Below, in pieces: positions 6,541-15,048 of a DNA stretch of 64,000 bases. The stretch is from a virus: the IMG/VR virus record IMGVR_UViG_3300019458_000027, positions 1 to 64,000 of that record; one strand, given 5' to 3'. The first letter of the stretch is position 1. Each line of letters opens with the position of its first letter. Below the pieces are notes generated by a model. That model saw only the letters and a program-made list of their open reading frames with translations, did not search any database and had not been told where the DNA came from. The position numbers were made by a program, and so were the translations under genes.

Positions 6541-7200
6541 TTAGAAATCCCACCCTACATACCCTACGATGGCGTTGTCCCCATTTCCACCCATGTGTTT
6601 GCCCATACCAACTCCAACACTAAGGTTGTCTATTTTGATTCCCTTATCAAGGTGGATTTGATAGGACACACCCGCTCCGATCAAATCTGGCATCATAGCA
6701 AACACATCTAGATTTATGTTATAAAACTGAGCTACTTTGGCTCCGATTCCTAAACCGCTAGTTCCTAGAAACACTTTTGGTTTTAACATGATACCGTATG
6801 GTTTTAGGCCCGGAACGTCTTTTGCCCTTACCAGTTTTCCGTCAAAAAATAACTGACCTCCCCTAACTTCAATAGTGTGCTTTTTCCCTTCGCCATTGAC
6901 CACATTAGCAATGAAGTTGTCGGAGCGAACATGGACGGGCGAATTTTTCCTACCCTTCCAATAGCCCACTCCAAAGATAATTGCTAGAACGAGGCCAATG
7001 ACAACAAGAGTATGAAAAGATAAAGCTAGAGACTTGGCCCAAGCTACAGGGTCAAGAAGATTGAAGCCCCTTGCGAATTTCTTGAAGTTGAAGGATTCTT
7101 TTTTGGATTTCAGAAGCTCTTCCTTTTTTGATTGAAGCTCCCGAATTTGGGATTCTATGTTCCCCAGGTCGTCCTGCGGGGGCAGGTTTGTTTTGTCCAT
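6541..7200 (-). CDS. Coiled-coil/membrane protein with C-terminal beta domain (219 aa)
   Basis: Residues 10-45 form a charged coiled coil (NIESQIRELQSKKEELLKSK), residues 60-85 a membrane span (LVVIGLVLAIIFGVGYW), and the remainder is a glycine-rich beta-like domain ending VGYVGWDF. The start has GGAGGG ten bases upstream. It overlaps the frame 7052-7402 by 149 bases. The topology suggests a cytoplasmic coiled coil and an exported domain. No family recognised. Confidence 0.65.
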   Translation of the reverse strand: MDKTNLPPQDDLGNIESQIRELQSKKEELLKSKKESFNFKKFARGFNLLDPVAWAKSLALSFHTLVVIGLVLAIIFGVGYWKGRKNSPVHVRSDNFIANVVNGEGKKHTIEVRGGQLFFDGKLVRAKDVPGLKPYGIMLKPKVFLGTSGLGIGAKVAQFYNINLDVFAMMPDLIGAGVSYQIHLDKGIKIDNLSVGVGMGKHMGGNGDNAIVGYVGWDF

Positions 7201-7402
7201 CTCTTAGATTCCCTCCATTTCTATTATACCCTTGTGGAGCACTCTTCAACCATCTTTGAAACCCTTCTGGAGTACGGGTTTCTCTATCAAATTTCTGTTT
7301 CCATCTACGATATCCTTTAGGGAAATGGACAGACCCCCTATTTTCCTTTTTGGTGAGCCATTTGTCCAACTCCATAGATAATTGGGATTTCTCATTCTTC
7401 AT
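7052..7402 (-). CDS. Basic hypothetical protein, overlaps the next gene by 149 bases
   Basis: The frame begins right after the stop of 7403-7987 and its first 70 residues look protein-like (SVHFPKGYRRWKQKFDRETR). The last 49 residues overlap the coding start of 6541-7200 in another frame. There is no clear ribosome-binding site beyond coupling to the upstream stop. Either the overlap is real or a sequence error has extended this frame. Confidence 0.45.
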   Translation of the reverse strand: MKNEKSQLSMELDKWLTKKENRGSVHFPKGYRRWKQKFDRETRTPEGFQRWLKSAPQGYNRNGGNLRDGQNKPAPAGRPGEHRIPNSGASIKKGRASEIQKRILQLQEIRKGLQSS

Positions 7403-7987
7403 TTAGGATATATCCGCTCTATTATACAACATGAAAGGAACAGGAAACGTCTGAGTAGGTGCTGTTACAACCGCCGCTGGGACTAGGATATTATTACCGT
7501 CTTCATCAACCACCACTCCATCCTCTACCAGAACTTCCCAATTCAATCCGGAGCTATCTAAGTTCACGTCTCCACCATCAATTTTTTTGATACGATCATT
7601 TCCATTATTATTAACAACAGGATTCTTGGCAACAAATGATGTTTCATTTATTAGATAATCTAGAGTATAACCTATGATGTGATCACCTTCGACTGTTAGC
7701 ATGACCGGCTTCCCCGCAACATATTGATCGTTGAATTGCTGGGTCCACCCCCCATCAGAATCAGTAACATCTTCTGAATAATCGAAAGCCCCCAATGGCT
7801 CTACATCGGGGTTACCCGTTATAGCTCCTTGATCGCCACCAGAATCTATTGGAGCTACATACTTTTTAAATAAATTAACGAAGAAAGAATCTGTCATCTC
7901 TGTGTCTACACTGGAAGATGGAGGGTCCTTTGCCACCGCCCGATTCACCTTTAAGGTTTCTATTTTGAGAAAAACTATCCCGCCCAT
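7403..7987 (-). CDS. Structural protein, tail tip region (194 aa)
   Basis: ATG at 7987 follows AAGGA. The protein is acidic, beta-rich and aspartate/asparagine-rich, with segments such as VNNNGNDRIKKIDGGDVNLD and no membrane span. Position directly after the large tail proteins makes a distal tail or fibre component likely. No family recognised. Confidence 0.55.
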   Translation of the reverse strand: MGGIVFLKIETLKVNRAVAKDPPSSSVDTEMTDSFFVNLFKKYVAPIDSGGDQGAITGNPDVEPLGAFDYSEDVTDSDGGWTQQFNDQYVAGKPVMLTVEGDHIIGYTLDYLINETSFVAKNPVVNNNGNDRIKKIDGGDVNLDSSGLNWEVLVEDGVVVDEDGNNILVPAAVVTAPTQTFPVPFMLYNRADIS

Positions 7988-7996
7988 TTTCAATCC

Positions 7997-9778
7997 TTAT
8001 GGATCATCTTGGCAAAACGAGAATGATGGTGATAAGGTTTCTATCTCCCCCTTTATTGCCGTCCATGTACAAATGAAATCTTCTGGAGGGGCAACTCCCA
8101 AACTTAACCAGGCATTTTTGAGACTATCTTCTGCCCTAACTTCATATGTTACCGTTACCCATTCGGGGTGCTCCGTTGCGTCTCCATTAACTAATATTGA
8201 GAATTGTGCCTTACCATAGAAGTCCACCTGACTTGGAACATTGGTGTACACATACCAAGTATTAAGAATATCACCATACCCCGTCAATTCCGAACTCCAC
8301 GTTGGGTTATCAAAACTTCCAATAAATGGACCAATCTGTGTTTGTCTCGCTGTCCACCCGCCCCCTGTTAAAATAGGGTCAAATAACCCTCTTGCTTGCC
8401 CAAATCCATCACTATCTCTTATAATGTCGCCACTTCCATCAAATGGACAACTCTGCGCTGGAGGTTTCGCAATACACTGAAACGTTTCATCCACCGTTTT
8501 GGATGGAATAGTCCACTCCATCAAGTAACTCTCTTCGGGCACTATGACGCACACCTGGTTCCCAGGAGGCCCAACTCTCTCTATAGAATTGAAATGCATG
8601 TTCTCTCGGACTTCCATAATAGGATATACAGCAACGCTTACTGCGTATTCCTTCGGACTGGTTACTAGACCTCCTTCAATTTTCGTCGTTTCCAACTTAA
8701 TGGTGGTCTCATTGAAAAAATCCAATTCGGTGCCATTGAAGAATCCCGAAGACAACGCTGACATATTCGGGTATTCACCTGAAATAGTTAGTGATGAATG
8801 AGTGGGATGAGCAGGATTGGGAACTTTGTCTTTAGAGTAAAACTCTTTAATTCCTGTATTGAAGATATTGTGGGGACCTCCCGATACCGAGACAGAACCC
8901 CCCAATTCCAAACTCCATCGTCTGCCAGTGAATAGAAGCCCTCCTACATCGCCCGAAGCGAAACCTGATTGTTGCACAACATTTAGAGTGGACACTACTT
9001 GTGTAATTTTTGTGGTATCGGCTGCCGCTATCTCGGAATGAACGTAGAATATCTTGTCTCGAACCGATTTTACCATTCCGATATTCTCTTTGTCTTTTTG
9101 TGGAACGATGATTCCAGCAAATTCCCATTTTCCCCCACCATTACGAATGGAGACCCTCAAGGTGATTGACTGTCCGCTCTCTGGAATGGCTCCATTGGTT
9201 CCGTTTCCAAATGTAACTTTACCGAGGTCAGAATCATACTCGAAATTTCTACTATCGGGTCCCGAAAGGGATAGATCGACAACTACTGTCCATTTCTCCC
9301 CAGTTAACCCGCCAACAAAGACCGTTGGGGTTCCCAATGTCGGCAACAATATCTGCGATCCTGACACGCTTAATGACTGATTAGGTAATCCATTGCTAAC
9401 ACCCAAGGTCTCAGTATTTACAAAATCATAACGGGAAATATAAGTTTTTCTTATAGGAACATTCGCAAATTCTGGGGACTCTGCTACTCTCGTAGGAGTA
9501 TACTCCTCTAGAAAGAGGGACAGACGATCTGGAAACCTAGAGATACTTCCCGAATTGCTTCTAAAATCGCTGGGCAAGGGGTCAACCATCCCTAAAGTGG
9601 GGAAAGGACCAGGAGGAATTTCATCGGCGTTGGCACACAAATCTGTAGAGGTGAATTGCTCGTAACTCAGGGAACCGAGGCCTATTCCAAATAATCCTGT
9701 CTGAAAAATATGAAATACAGTATTATCGTCTTTATCAATGAAGATAGGATCGGTTATGTTCAATACAACCTGTGGCAT
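7997..9778 (-). CDS. Large tail/baseplate structural protein (593 aa)
   Basis: Beta-rich throughout, with KVTFGNGTNGAIPESGQSIT near residue 190. That FGxGxxGxxPxxG loop recurs in baseplate and tail-tip proteins and is also found in the gene 14117-15037. The C-terminal 150 residues contain several cysteines. It lies in the distal-tail block and probably forms part of the tip or fibre. The exact role is inferred. Confidence 0.6.
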   Translation of the reverse strand: MPQVVLNITDPIFIDKDDNTVFHIFQTGLFGIGLGSLSYEQFTSTDLCANADEIPPGPFPTLGMVDPLPSDFRSNSGSISRFPDRLSLFLEEYTPTRVAESPEFANVPIRKTYISRYDFVNTETLGVSNGLPNQSLSVSGSQILLPTLGTPTVFVGGLTGEKWTVVVDLSLSGPDSRNFEYDSDLGKVTFGNGTNGAIPESGQSITLRVSIRNGGGKWEFAGIIVPQKDKENIGMVKSVRDKIFYVHSEIAAADTTKITQVVSTLNVVQQSGFASGDVGGLLFTGRRWSLELGGSVSVSGGPHNIFNTGIKEFYSKDKVPNPAHPTHSSLTISGEYPNMSALSSGFFNGTELDFFNETTIKLETTKIEGGLVTSPKEYAVSVAVYPIMEVRENMHFNSIERVGPPGNQVCVIVPEESYLMEWTIPSKTVDETFQCIAKPPAQSCPFDGSGDIIRDSDGFGQARGLFDPILTGGGWTARQTQIGPFIGSFDNPTWSSELTGYGDILNTWYVYTNVPSQVDFYGKAQFSILVNGDATEHPEWVTVTYEVRAEDSLKNAWLSLGVAPPEDFICTWTAIKGEIETLSPSFSFCQDDP

Positions 9779-9790
9779 TCCTCTAACTCC

Positions 9791-10831
9791 TTATACTTCG
9801 GGGACGGAACAATCGAACGCTTTCCTAAATGACGCCCCGCTAAACTTTTTGGCTTTTATGACGAACGATCCATTTTTCACCAACAAAGCTGGTATTCCCA
9901 AAACTTCAATTTGTCTTCTTAAGTCCTCTAGGTGGATACCAGTTAATACGGTATTTTGTGGGAAACTGGGAGAATCCTTCTCACTCCCGTCCGGTAACTC
10001 GAAAGTGGTAGCAACAGTGCCATCTTTCTTGGTAAACGGAGCACCACGCTCCACATCAGCCCAATCGGCCTTAGTTGGCAGAGAAGAATCAACCTCCCCA
10101 TTGTCATTTAGTTGAAAATACTCACTGAGAGTAAGACCAAGATCGCTTAAAATCTTTTCGGTAGACTGTCTCAGTTCGGTAATCACAGTTTGAGTGCAGA
10201 CCACGTTGTCCGAAAATGGATCACTAAAGTCAGTTATTAAGGAGAATCCCGATACCTCCTCTTGCGCTCTTCTTACATCTTGAATCTCTTTTATCTGTTT
10301 AGCGGTAACAATATCATCACCGAAGAAATCAAGTCCATTCAGTTCTGATCTCGTCCTAATAGGGTCGTCGCTCCATCGTGGAATTGGTCTATTACCAAAT
10401 CCTATATCAGAATCGGTCTCTTCTGTAGTTTGCGCTCCCTGTACTCTAATCTCAATAGGATCATCCGCTATTCTACTGTGGCAACTAGGGCAAGACAATC
10501 CTACAGGTTGCGGAGGAGGAGCCGGTGGAAACGGAAACGGAGATAGGGGAATCCTTGGTGGAATAGGAGTAGGAAGAGACGGAGGCGGGACTGGTATTTT
10601 ATTAGGTCTAGATATTGGCCGACTTATAGGGGTTGGGATAACGATCGGTAACCCAGGTACCGGTGAGGGCCCTGGAATAGGAGGTTTGGGTCCAGGCACA
10701 GGTCCAGGAATCGGGGTAGGGATTGGTATTTGAACGGGTCTTTCTGGTACTGGGGACGGATTGACAGGGATCTTCGGTATCCCTGGTATTGGGCTAATCG
10801 GCGATGGAAGTTGTATAGGGCCACTGGGCAT
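9791..10831 (-). CDS. Tail protein with polyproline stalk (346 aa)
   Basis: The ATG at 10831 is one base past the upstream stop. Residues 3-118 are an extended proline-rich stretch with PIPGPVPG-type repeats, probably a stiff polyproline rod. It is followed by a zinc-like CPSCHSR and a globular region with PFTKKDGTVATTFELPDG. It lies between the hub-like and baseplate-like proteins and may be a linker or adaptor. Family not recognised. Confidence 0.6.
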   Translation of the reverse strand: MPSGPIQLPSPISPIPGIPKIPVNPSPVPERPVQIPIPTPIPGPVPGPKPPIPGPSPVPGLPIVIPTPISRPISRPNKIPVPPPSLPTPIPPRIPLSPFPFPPAPPPQPVGLSCPSCHSRIADDPIEIRVQGAQTTEETDSDIGFGNRPIPRWSDDPIRTRSELNGLDFFGDDIVTAKQIKEIQDVRRAQEEVSGFSLITDFSDPFSDNVVCTQTVITELRQSTEKILSDLGLTLSEYFQLNDNGEVDSSLPTKADWADVERGAPFTKKDGTVATTFELPDGSEKDSPSFPQNTVLTGIHLEDLRRQIEVLGIPALLVKNGSFVIKAKKFSGASFRKAFDCSVPEV

Positions 10832-10832
10832 C

Positions 10833-13061
10833 TTAGTACCATTTCCCGAAAGGACTGTCTGGTCCTTTATCAGGATCACTGGGTACACCAGTTGATGGGG
10901 TTAGTGTATTTTTGTTCCCACTAGTGTCGATGTGGATAATTTCAAAGGTCTGCTCATCCACAACCGTTCTGGTCTGTCTTACTCTATTTTCATCTTGCTC
11001 AGGAACGAAATCCACGGCGGGGTCTCTAACAAATTCAAACAGAGGAGGTTCTTTAGTTAGTTGCAGTTGCACGGTATAACCATTGGTAAATCGATGAGTA
11101 ACCGACGTAACGTCCATTCCGTTGACTGTAGTTCTGAGGTCTAACGTCTCATCTCCTAAAATAGTCATGGTTCCACTTATGGGAGTGAATCCCAATCTGG
11201 CAACTTCATTAGTGGCCCTGGTTGTCATATCCGTCAGAACCGTGCTAATATTGCTAAATCCTGAGGAGGCTGTTGGCCTATAAGATTGATCGGTTATACG
11301 TCTATTGGCGGTTCCAGAGCCACCCCCAACCGTTACTTCAAGAGGAGCTTGATCGAACTCATAACTTACTCTTAGAGGCCCTCTTCTAAAGTTAAATTCT
11401 TTTAGTACCTGAAATTCTAGGGTTCCTGCGAATCCTCCTGGGGCCGGCACTGTAGCGACAATCGTTTCTGCTGTCCAAATTCTCGGAATATTGCTAAGAA
11501 GGATTGTAGCCGAACTGGTTCCGCTATATTTCACTTCGGCAGAAAGACCCTCCCAGTCGGGTTGAAAATGACCAACCTTGACGATAGCCGATCGGAACGC
11601 AGCATCCTGCTTTTCTAGTGGTTCCCCGGTTTGAGTATCAAAGCCCCCAGGCCATAAGCCGTCGGTGAATCCAGCATGGCTAGGAAGAGCGGATCTTAGA
11701 CCGTCATATAGGATTTCGGGGGGGCTATTTAAGTACCCCTCTACGGTAACATTCCCGACGTTTAAACCTCCTACCTGGGTGGATTCTACTAGGTTCCCAT
11801 TGGAATCCCTTCTCAAAATAAGATCGGCCCACGAAGGAACAAAGCTCCGAATATGAACACGAACTGGAGCACTCTTTATAGTAACAGAGCCAATAACGTC
11901 TTGCGTCGAAGTTGTTTTGTTGAAATCGATAATATGCCCTGCTCCAAGTTCTCTCTGAGATTTGCCTCCTGAGCCGATTTGGTAGATTTCTAATCTATTG
12001 GTGGCCTGATTGAAGAAAACTTTAAAGTTTCCTATTTGTCTCAGAACATGCTCAACAGCTTGAAGCTTGTTTTGGTCGGTGATTACTATTTCTCCTGGGA
12101 AAGAGCTAGGCGCACCCGCAGGTATGTACCCTAAGATTTTTCCTAGAATATCATCGGCATTCTTTTTCCCAAGAATCGTGAGGCCTGGGCTGAAAACCCC
12201 GATAAAGAATTGAATATCCTCTCTGGTGTTGAATGAAGTCCCAGACGGTTTATTCTGGCTAACTAAAGTTTTAGTTAGATCGGTTATATCGCTAAGGGCG
12301 TTATAATTAGTCCTAAGGCCAGAATTGGAGATAGAAGACGTAATTCCTCGAATCTTGCCCTTAAATATGCTCCTACTGTTGACCACAACCTCAACAGAAT
12401 CCCCATCCGCTAGGGACGGACTGTCTTCTGGTTTGTGGAATACAGACCTAGAAAAATCCGATCCATAACCTAATCGAACCTCTTCCAAAATGATATCAGA
12501 ATCCTCTGATCCGTTAATCTTCACAAGCCATGTTGGGGACGTGAATTTTGACTGAGTGAGGTCTAGCGTAGGTATGGCTACCGCTGACGGAGAAGGCCCA
12601 CTCTCGACTCCCTCTCCGTTAACTCCTTTAATATGGAAAGTAACGGACACCCCGATTGACAAACCTCCTACGTTATAACTAAGCTCTCCAGGAGCTAGAG
12701 GGATAGAATTAACCTTGACAAATGGACCCCCAGTGCTCTTATAAACATTGTAACCAGGAGCACCTGAGGTAGTCCAGTCTAATTTAATAGAATCCCCAGT
12801 GGCCAGGTCAGTAGCAACCAGGGCCGGAGGAGCAGAAGGAACTGGTTGTAGAATTTCATCAATTTCGGCTTGTTTATCGGAGGCCCCTGGGCTAGAATAC
12901 GTCAGAGTAGATAACAGTTCTATAAATTGCTTGACGACTATCTTAGCATTGATAGCTATATCCCGTGCTGTGAGAACAAGATTGGAATTGCCCCCGATAG
13001 TGGAAGACAAAACCACCTTGATGTGAGAGTTTCCTCCTATTGTAGAATTGTTAGTTGGCAT
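10833..13061 (-). CDS. Tail hub-like protein with FN3 domain (742 aa)
   Basis: Residues 5-45 carry two or three IGGNSHI-type repeats shared with the Asp-box protein 15049-17859. Residues 75-165 look like a fibronectin type III domain (LDWTTSGAPGYNVYKS and a later VTFHIKGVNGEGV). The middle region (residues 180-560) resembles tail hub proteins of the gp44/gpD type, with DSVEVVVNSRSIFKGKIRGI. The C-terminus is charged. It likely forms the central tail hub or tip. Fold assignment is by layout, not search. Confidence 0.6.
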   Translation of the reverse strand: MPTNNSTIGGNSHIKVVLSSTIGGNSNLVLTARDIAINAKIVVKQFIELLSTLTYSSPGASDKQAEIDEILQPVPSAPPALVATDLATGDSIKLDWTTSGAPGYNVYKSTGGPFVKVNSIPLAPGELSYNVGGLSIGVSVTFHIKGVNGEGVESGPSPSAVAIPTLDLTQSKFTSPTWLVKINGSEDSDIILEEVRLGYGSDFSRSVFHKPEDSPSLADGDSVEVVVNSRSIFKGKIRGITSSISNSGLRTNYNALSDITDLTKTLVSQNKPSGTSFNTREDIQFFIGVFSPGLTILGKKNADDILGKILGYIPAGAPSSFPGEIVITDQNKLQAVEHVLRQIGNFKVFFNQATNRLEIYQIGSGGKSQRELGAGHIIDFNKTTSTQDVIGSVTIKSAPVRVHIRSFVPSWADLILRRDSNGNLVESTQVGGLNVGNVTVEGYLNSPPEILYDGLRSALPSHAGFTDGLWPGGFDTQTGEPLEKQDAAFRSAIVKVGHFQPDWEGLSAEVKYSGTSSATILLSNIPRIWTAETIVATVPAPGGFAGTLEFQVLKEFNFRRGPLRVSYEFDQAPLEVTVGGGSGTANRRITDQSYRPTASSGFSNISTVLTDMTTRATNEVARLGFTPISGTMTILGDETLDLRTTVNGMDVTSVTHRFTNGYTVQLQLTKEPPLFEFVRDPAVDFVPEQDENRVRQTRTVVDEQTFEIIHIDTSGNKNTLTPSTGVPSDPDKGPDSPFGKWY

Positions 13062-13501
13062 TAGTCCCCACTAATAAAAACTTGATCGTCGTCATGAACT
13101 TGCAAGAGCATTTTGTGATTCTTCCCCAATTCATCGTTATACTGATACCCAAGGAAATAAGCTTTAACCACAGGTTCAGATTCGCTCATTTCCCTGCCAT
13201 CAAACTCCATTTTCTTCTCCATCCTTCTGAAATAGATAAGCCGAACCTTCTTGGTAGAATGGTCCGGCTCTGGATTGTGAACAAAAGAACTTTGTTTTAT
13301 GATATGAACAATACCAGTCTCCAAGTTTAACCTATACATGGTCTTGGTATCAAGATTGCACAAGTTAAATAAAGTGAGATCTTCTTGATGATCCAAAACT
13401 TCTTTGAAAAGATGTTCCCTAGTCTGATCCTCATCATCAAATTGTCTGAGGACCCTTCCATCTTGAAATTGCGCAACCCAAATAACGCTGTATTGTCTCA
13501 T
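13061..13501 (-). CDS. Hypothetical protein in tail module (146 aa)
   Basis: A soluble alpha/beta protein starting MRQYSVIWVAQFQDGRVLRQ, with acidic patches and no repeats. Its composition differs from the serine/threonine-rich tail proteins around it. Its stop overlaps the next start as TAATG, so translation is coupled to the hub gene. This suggests an assembly partner or chaperone for the hub; that is inference. Confidence 0.6.
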   Translation of the reverse strand: MRQYSVIWVAQFQDGRVLRQFDDEDQTREHLFKEVLDHQEDLTLFNLCNLDTKTMYRLNLETGIVHIIKQSSFVHNPEPDHSTKKVRLIYFRRMEKKMEFDGREMSESEPVVKAYFLGYQYNDELGKNHKMLLQVHDDDQVFISGD

Positions 13502-13528
13502 CCCGAAATTCCCTCCTATTGTATTAGG

Positions 13529-13563
13529 AAAAAGTTACCGACACATTGAATTGCGTCGGTAAC
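13529..13563 (-). terminator. Intrinsic terminator
   Basis: GTTACCGAC (13534-13542) pairs perfectly with GTCGGTAAC (13555-13563), and a T5 run follows in the minus sense (13533-13529). It lies behind the gene 13590-14099, suggesting that gene is expressed at a higher level than those after it. Confidence 0.85.
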
Positions 13564-13589
13564 CCAATCTTTAGGTATTGGATTACCGA

Positions 13590-14099
13590 TTAGGTTTCAT
13601 CCCATTGTAGCGTGTATGTCTGCGTCGGAATAGCTCCAGGTGGAGCGGCAGCTGTGGTAACCAACTGCAACGCAACATACTCCGAAAAATTAGGATCGCC
13701 TGACGTTCCCCCACCTGCACCGGGCGGTAGAGGAAGCAATGCGGTTCCAACCGTGAGGTGCGTCTCCATATCCGATGTTGCTACAGCCGAGGCTGAGGCG
13801 GTCGGAGTGGTGTAACCTGCAATCGTGGTCGTACCCCCATTGATGATCCTAGAGACCGTCAGAGCAGTACCCGCTGACTTGTAGAATTTCGTGTTTGTAA
13901 TAGACGTGAATACTCCCGTCCATCGTCCACGAATCCATTTTTCAAACGATCGGTTTCCAGCGGTTACTGGGTTGCTGGCAGGAATCAGCGTATCACTATG
14001 TGTATCGGCGTTTCCAAAGTCAATCGATCCACCCGTGATGTTGGCCGGAGTTCCTGGCGCAGATCCGTTAGTCTCACTAAATGCGAATGTTGCTGGCAT
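13590..14099 (-). CDS. Tail-associated structural protein (169 aa)
   Basis: Start with AGGAGGTGAG. A small beta-rich, threonine/alanine-rich protein (ITGGSIDFGNADTHSDTLIP) with a proline/glycine linker near residue 125. A strong ribosome-binding site and a terminator directly behind it suggest abundant expression. No family recognised; probably a decoration or tip protein. Confidence 0.55.
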   Translation of the reverse strand: MPATFAFSETNGSAPGTPANITGGSIDFGNADTHSDTLIPASNPVTAGNRSFEKWIRGRWTGVFTSITNTKFYKSAGTALTVSRIINGGTTTIAGYTTPTASASAVATSDMETHLTVGTALLPLPPGAGGGTSGDPNFSEYVALQLVTTAAAPPGAIPTQTYTLQWDET

Positions 14100-14116
14100 A
14101 TTAACTCACCTCCTGT

Positions 14117-15037
14117 TTATCCTTCGAATAGAAACTTTAATCGAAACTTAACCTTCATCCCATTTGTCGGACTAGCATTATCCAACAAAGATACTTGAAA
14201 GAAGAGTAGTTTTGCATTGTTAGAAGGGATCGGAGCGGCGAATTGGTGCGTCTCCCCTTTCCCTAGAAATGTAAAATCCGTTTCTGCATCATCAGCTATG
14301 GAATAGGTATAGGTTACTAAGACCTCAGAATTGGCTAAAGGTAGAGAGAAACCCAGTGTAATTATCCCAGTAACCGGATCGAAGCTTCCTCCCGGAAAGA
14401 AATCGGATCCATTAGGATCAGAGGCCAGGACTACTTTAGTAACACTAGTGATTCCCGTGTGAAGAACTGTAACATGCGTGGCATCGGTTGAAGTCTCTGA
14501 TTCGTTGCTTTGGGTTATTGTATTAGCTATTACCCCTGTGGATCTAACCGCAAAGTACCTTCTGTTAACTAGTTCTGCCCCATGCAAAAGATCGTTGGGA
14601 GTATAAGAAATCTTTATTTGGTCCCCAAGAGGAGGAACCTTACCCTCTGCTCCACTTCCAAACTGCACAACTCCTGTATCAATGTTAATAGTATACACCT
14701 CTGCGGTAGGGGATTGGCCAGTGAAAGAGAATACTCTTGTCCAGGCGATCCCTGCAACCTCAACAATAATCGGATTATCGGCATCGAGGTCTATAATAGG
14801 GAAGAAAGCGGTAGTAAATGACTGGGAGGACGATCCATCGCTAGTCCCTAGAATTTCATCTTCTATGAGCATTTCCACAACTTGAATAGCCACATTCTTC
14901 GCATCTTTACTCTTGAGAACCCCTCCTTTATCATTCCATAAAGCAATAGGAGAGTCCGGGTGGGTAGTCGTGGTCCCGGCCGTGAGGTCTGCAAAGGCAA
15001 GTGGATTGGATGAAGTTCCTAATTCTACTACTGGCAT
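14117..15037 (-). CDS. Tail/baseplate structural protein (306 aa)
   Basis: Beta-rich, with NIDTGVVQFGSGAEGKVPPL near residue 130, the same FGxGxxGxxPxxG loop as in 7997-9778. A second half has repeated strand-loop units (DPVTGIITLGFSLPL). Position after the Asp-box protein places it in the distal tail. Likely baseplate or fibre-attachment component by analogy. Confidence 0.55.
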   Translation of the reverse strand: MPVVELGTSSNPLAFADLTAGTTTTHPDSPIALWNDKGGVLKSKDAKNVAIQVVEMLIEDEILGTSDGSSSQSFTTAFFPIIDLDADNPIIVEVAGIAWTRVFSFTGQSPTAEVYTINIDTGVVQFGSGAEGKVPPLGDQIKISYTPNDLLHGAELVNRRYFAVRSTGVIANTITQSNESETSTDATHVTVLHTGITSVTKVVLASDPNGSDFFPGGSFDPVTGIITLGFSLPLANSEVLVTYTYSIADDAETDFTFLGKGETHQFAAPIPSNNAKLLFFQVSLLDNASPTNGMKVKFRLKFLFEG

Positions 15038-15048
15038 CTTTTACTCCC

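Noticed and set aside
6130-7230. TATAAT boxes upstream of the membrane genes as promoters
   Set aside because: The -10-like sequences near 6146 and 7226 lack credible -35 elements at normal spacing.
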